NCBI RefSeq assembly: GCF_041929205.1
Contig: NZ_JBHFNT010000192.1
DNA length: 64,000 nucleotides
Reading direction: 5' to 3' (one strand)
DNA from: Floridanema evergladense
Lineage (GTDB): Bacteria; Cyanobacteriota; Cyanobacteriia; Cyanobacteriales; Aerosakkonemataceae
Every line of letters begins with the position of its first letter. Within the stretch, counting starts at the first letter, position 1. The translations under genes were made by a program, and so were the position numbers. Positions 62,977-64,000 of the stretch are shown here, piece by piece. Below the pieces are notes generated by a model. That model worked only from the letters and a program-made list of their open reading frames with translations, made no database searches and was not told where the DNA came from.

Positions 62977-64000
62977 ATGATCTCCACTAAAGATAAAGAT
63001 GTTTTATTAAGACGGGCAGCACAAACTGGTGACATTAATGGAGTAAAAGCTTTACTTGCTCAGGGTGCGAATCTTAATTCTAGCGATAAAGATGGCACTA
63101 CTCCTTTAATGTTTGCGGCTCGAAATGGCTATATAGAAATAGTCACACTTCTGTTAGAAGCAGGGGCTAATGCTAACAAGCCAAAAAAACTCAATGGTGC
63201 GACGGCTTTAATGTTGGCTGCTACTAGCAACCAAGTGGATATAGCCAAGGCTTTAATCGCTGATGGTGCTGATGTCAACGCCAAAAATGATGAGGGAAGC
63301 ACCGCATTGATGGCAGCGGCTTTCAGAGGAAACACGGAAGTAGTGCAGCTTTTGTTGGCGGCTGGTGCGGAAGTTAATGTTAAAGATAGGGATGAGGATA
63401 CGGCGCTGACTCTAGCGGCTAATAGTGGTTTTACGGATGTGGTAGGGGCTTTATTGGCGGCTGGTGCGGATGTGAATCAAACTAGTGGGGGGGAAACTGC
63501 TTTAACTTTAGCTGCCGATCGAGGTCATTTGGGAGTAATTCAAGCGTTGTTAGCAGCTGGTGCGGATGTGAATGCGAAAAATCCCGATGGATGGACAGGA
63601 TTAATTTCGGCAGCAGCTGGTGGTCATACTGAGATTGTTAAAAGTTTATTGGATAAAGGTGCTGATATCAATGCTCAGGATTCCGATCGGGAAACAGCTT
63701 TGCATTTAGCTGTGGTGGAGGGGAATCTGGCTGTGGTAGAAGTTCTGTTGGAAAGGGGGGCAGATTTTCAAGCAAAAAATCAGCTTGGGGATACACCTCT
63801 ACTGTTAGCAGTTTTACATAATCACGAGCAAATTGTCGCTATTTTGCAAAAGTTTGGCGCTGATTGTAATGCTACTAATTTTGATGAAACTGCTTTAACT
63901 TTGGCAGTATCTAACGGTAATGCCAGGATGGTGGAAATTTTATTAGCTGGTGGTGCAGATATTAATTTGGCTACGGAAGATGGGAAAACTGGGCTAATTA
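62977..64000 (+). CDS. Ankyrin-repeat protein (partial, runs off the 3' end of the window)
   Basis: An open frame from ATG 62977 to the window end, at least 341 codons, with a GAGGG ribosome site about 6 nt upstream that favours this start over the in-frame ATG at 62959. The product is made of about ten tandem ankyrin repeats of 33 aa (DGTTPLMFAARNGYIEIV, LLLAAGADVNAKN). No other domain is visible before the first repeat. Ankyrin arrays bind protein partners; the partner is unknown. The downstream end is not in the window. Confidence 0.92.
   Translation, partial: MISTKDKDVLLRRAAQTGDINGVKALLAQGANLNSSDKDGTTPLMFAARNGYIEIVTLLLEAGANANKPKKLNGATALMLAATSNQVDIAKALIADGADVNAKNDEGSTALMAAAFRGNTEVVQLLLAAGAEVNVKDRDEDTALTLAANSGFTDVVGALLAAGADVNQTSGGETALTLAADRGHLGVIQALLAAGADVNAKNPDGWTGLISAAAGGHTEIVKSLLDKGADINAQDSDRETALHLAVVEGNLAVVEVLLERGADFQAKNQLGDTPLLLAVLHNHEQIVAILQKFGADCNATNFDETALTLAVSNGNARMVEILLAGGADINLATEDGKTGLI

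Noticed and set aside
62619..63035. 138-codon minus-strand frame overlapping the DUF4079 gene start and the ankyrin gene start
   Set aside because: It overlaps two better-supported genes in other frames and has no recognisable domain.

Overview
The window is a gene-dense chromosomal segment of a cyanobacterium, most likely a filamentous one. The evidence is the split RNA polymerase beta' subunit (rpoC1 and rpoC2 as separate genes), many HIP1 octamers (GCGATCGC, for example at 392-399), abundant heptamer/octamer tandem repeats of the kind long known in filamentous cyanobacteria, a HetZ-family regulator, CrtD, and many small families confined to cyanobacteria (DUF928, DUF1997, DUF4079, Mo-nitro_C). 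I see no rRNA, tRNA, CRISPR array, complete insertion sequence or prophage. The genus cannot be fixed from the sequence alone.

Layout. 0.3-9 kb: cobI (corrin synthesis), a lipase-like hydrolase, a CPA1-type cation/proton antiporter, a methyltransferase, mltA (murein hydrolase), two small unknowns (one with a TIR-like C-terminal half) and a Mo-nitro_C protein, mostly on the minus strand. 9.2-13.2 kb: asd-dapA-rnj, minus strand (lysine/peptidoglycan precursor synthesis plus RNase J), divergent from tig-clpP-clpX (13.8-17.9 kb; nascent-chain folding and proteolysis). 18-22.7 kb: an alpha/beta hydrolase, a GntR-Uma2-Uma2 operon and an HtrA-family protease. 22.8-34.7 kb: the core transcription block rpsT-tatD-rpoB-rpoC1-rpoC2, all minus strand. 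35-46 kb: hisD, a universal stress protein, DUF928, hslO (Hsp33), a repeat-rich membrane-anchored protein, crtD, an M16 peptidase and a fructosamine kinase-like gene. 46-57 kb is the accessory section: a HetZ-family regulator, a STAND (NB-ARC/TPR) ATPase preceded by a helically phased decamer array, and two tandem giant secreted RTX proteins built from NPDLA repeats plus a serralysin/matrixin-type protease domain. 57-64 kb: an S1-domain protein, a dienelactone hydrolase, a His-rich CsoR/InrS-type metal sensor, a lambda-R-like GH104 lysozyme, an NmrA-like oxidoreductase, DUF1997, DUF4079 and an ankyrin-repeat protein that runs off the window.

Most notable observations. (1) Of the two tandem RTX metalloprotease paralogs, one keeps HExxHxxGxxH and the other has lost all three zinc histidines and the catalytic glutamate while keeping an open frame, making it a candidate pseudoprotease. 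(2) About nine degenerate 10-bp units in helical register sit directly upstream of the STAND ATPase. (3) Two copies of a MITE-like element of about 140 bp share imperfect terminal inverted repeats and an octamer minisatellite core. (4) Repeats of the intergenic type appear translated inside rpoC2, in its variable insertion region. (5) Several large, nearly perfect palindromes lie between genes. (6) A structured-looking region precedes tig, and a 54-codon small ORF precedes rpoB.

Repeats shape this genome visibly: they flank many of the transcription units and supply the stop codons of cobI and crtD, and adjoin that of rpoC2.
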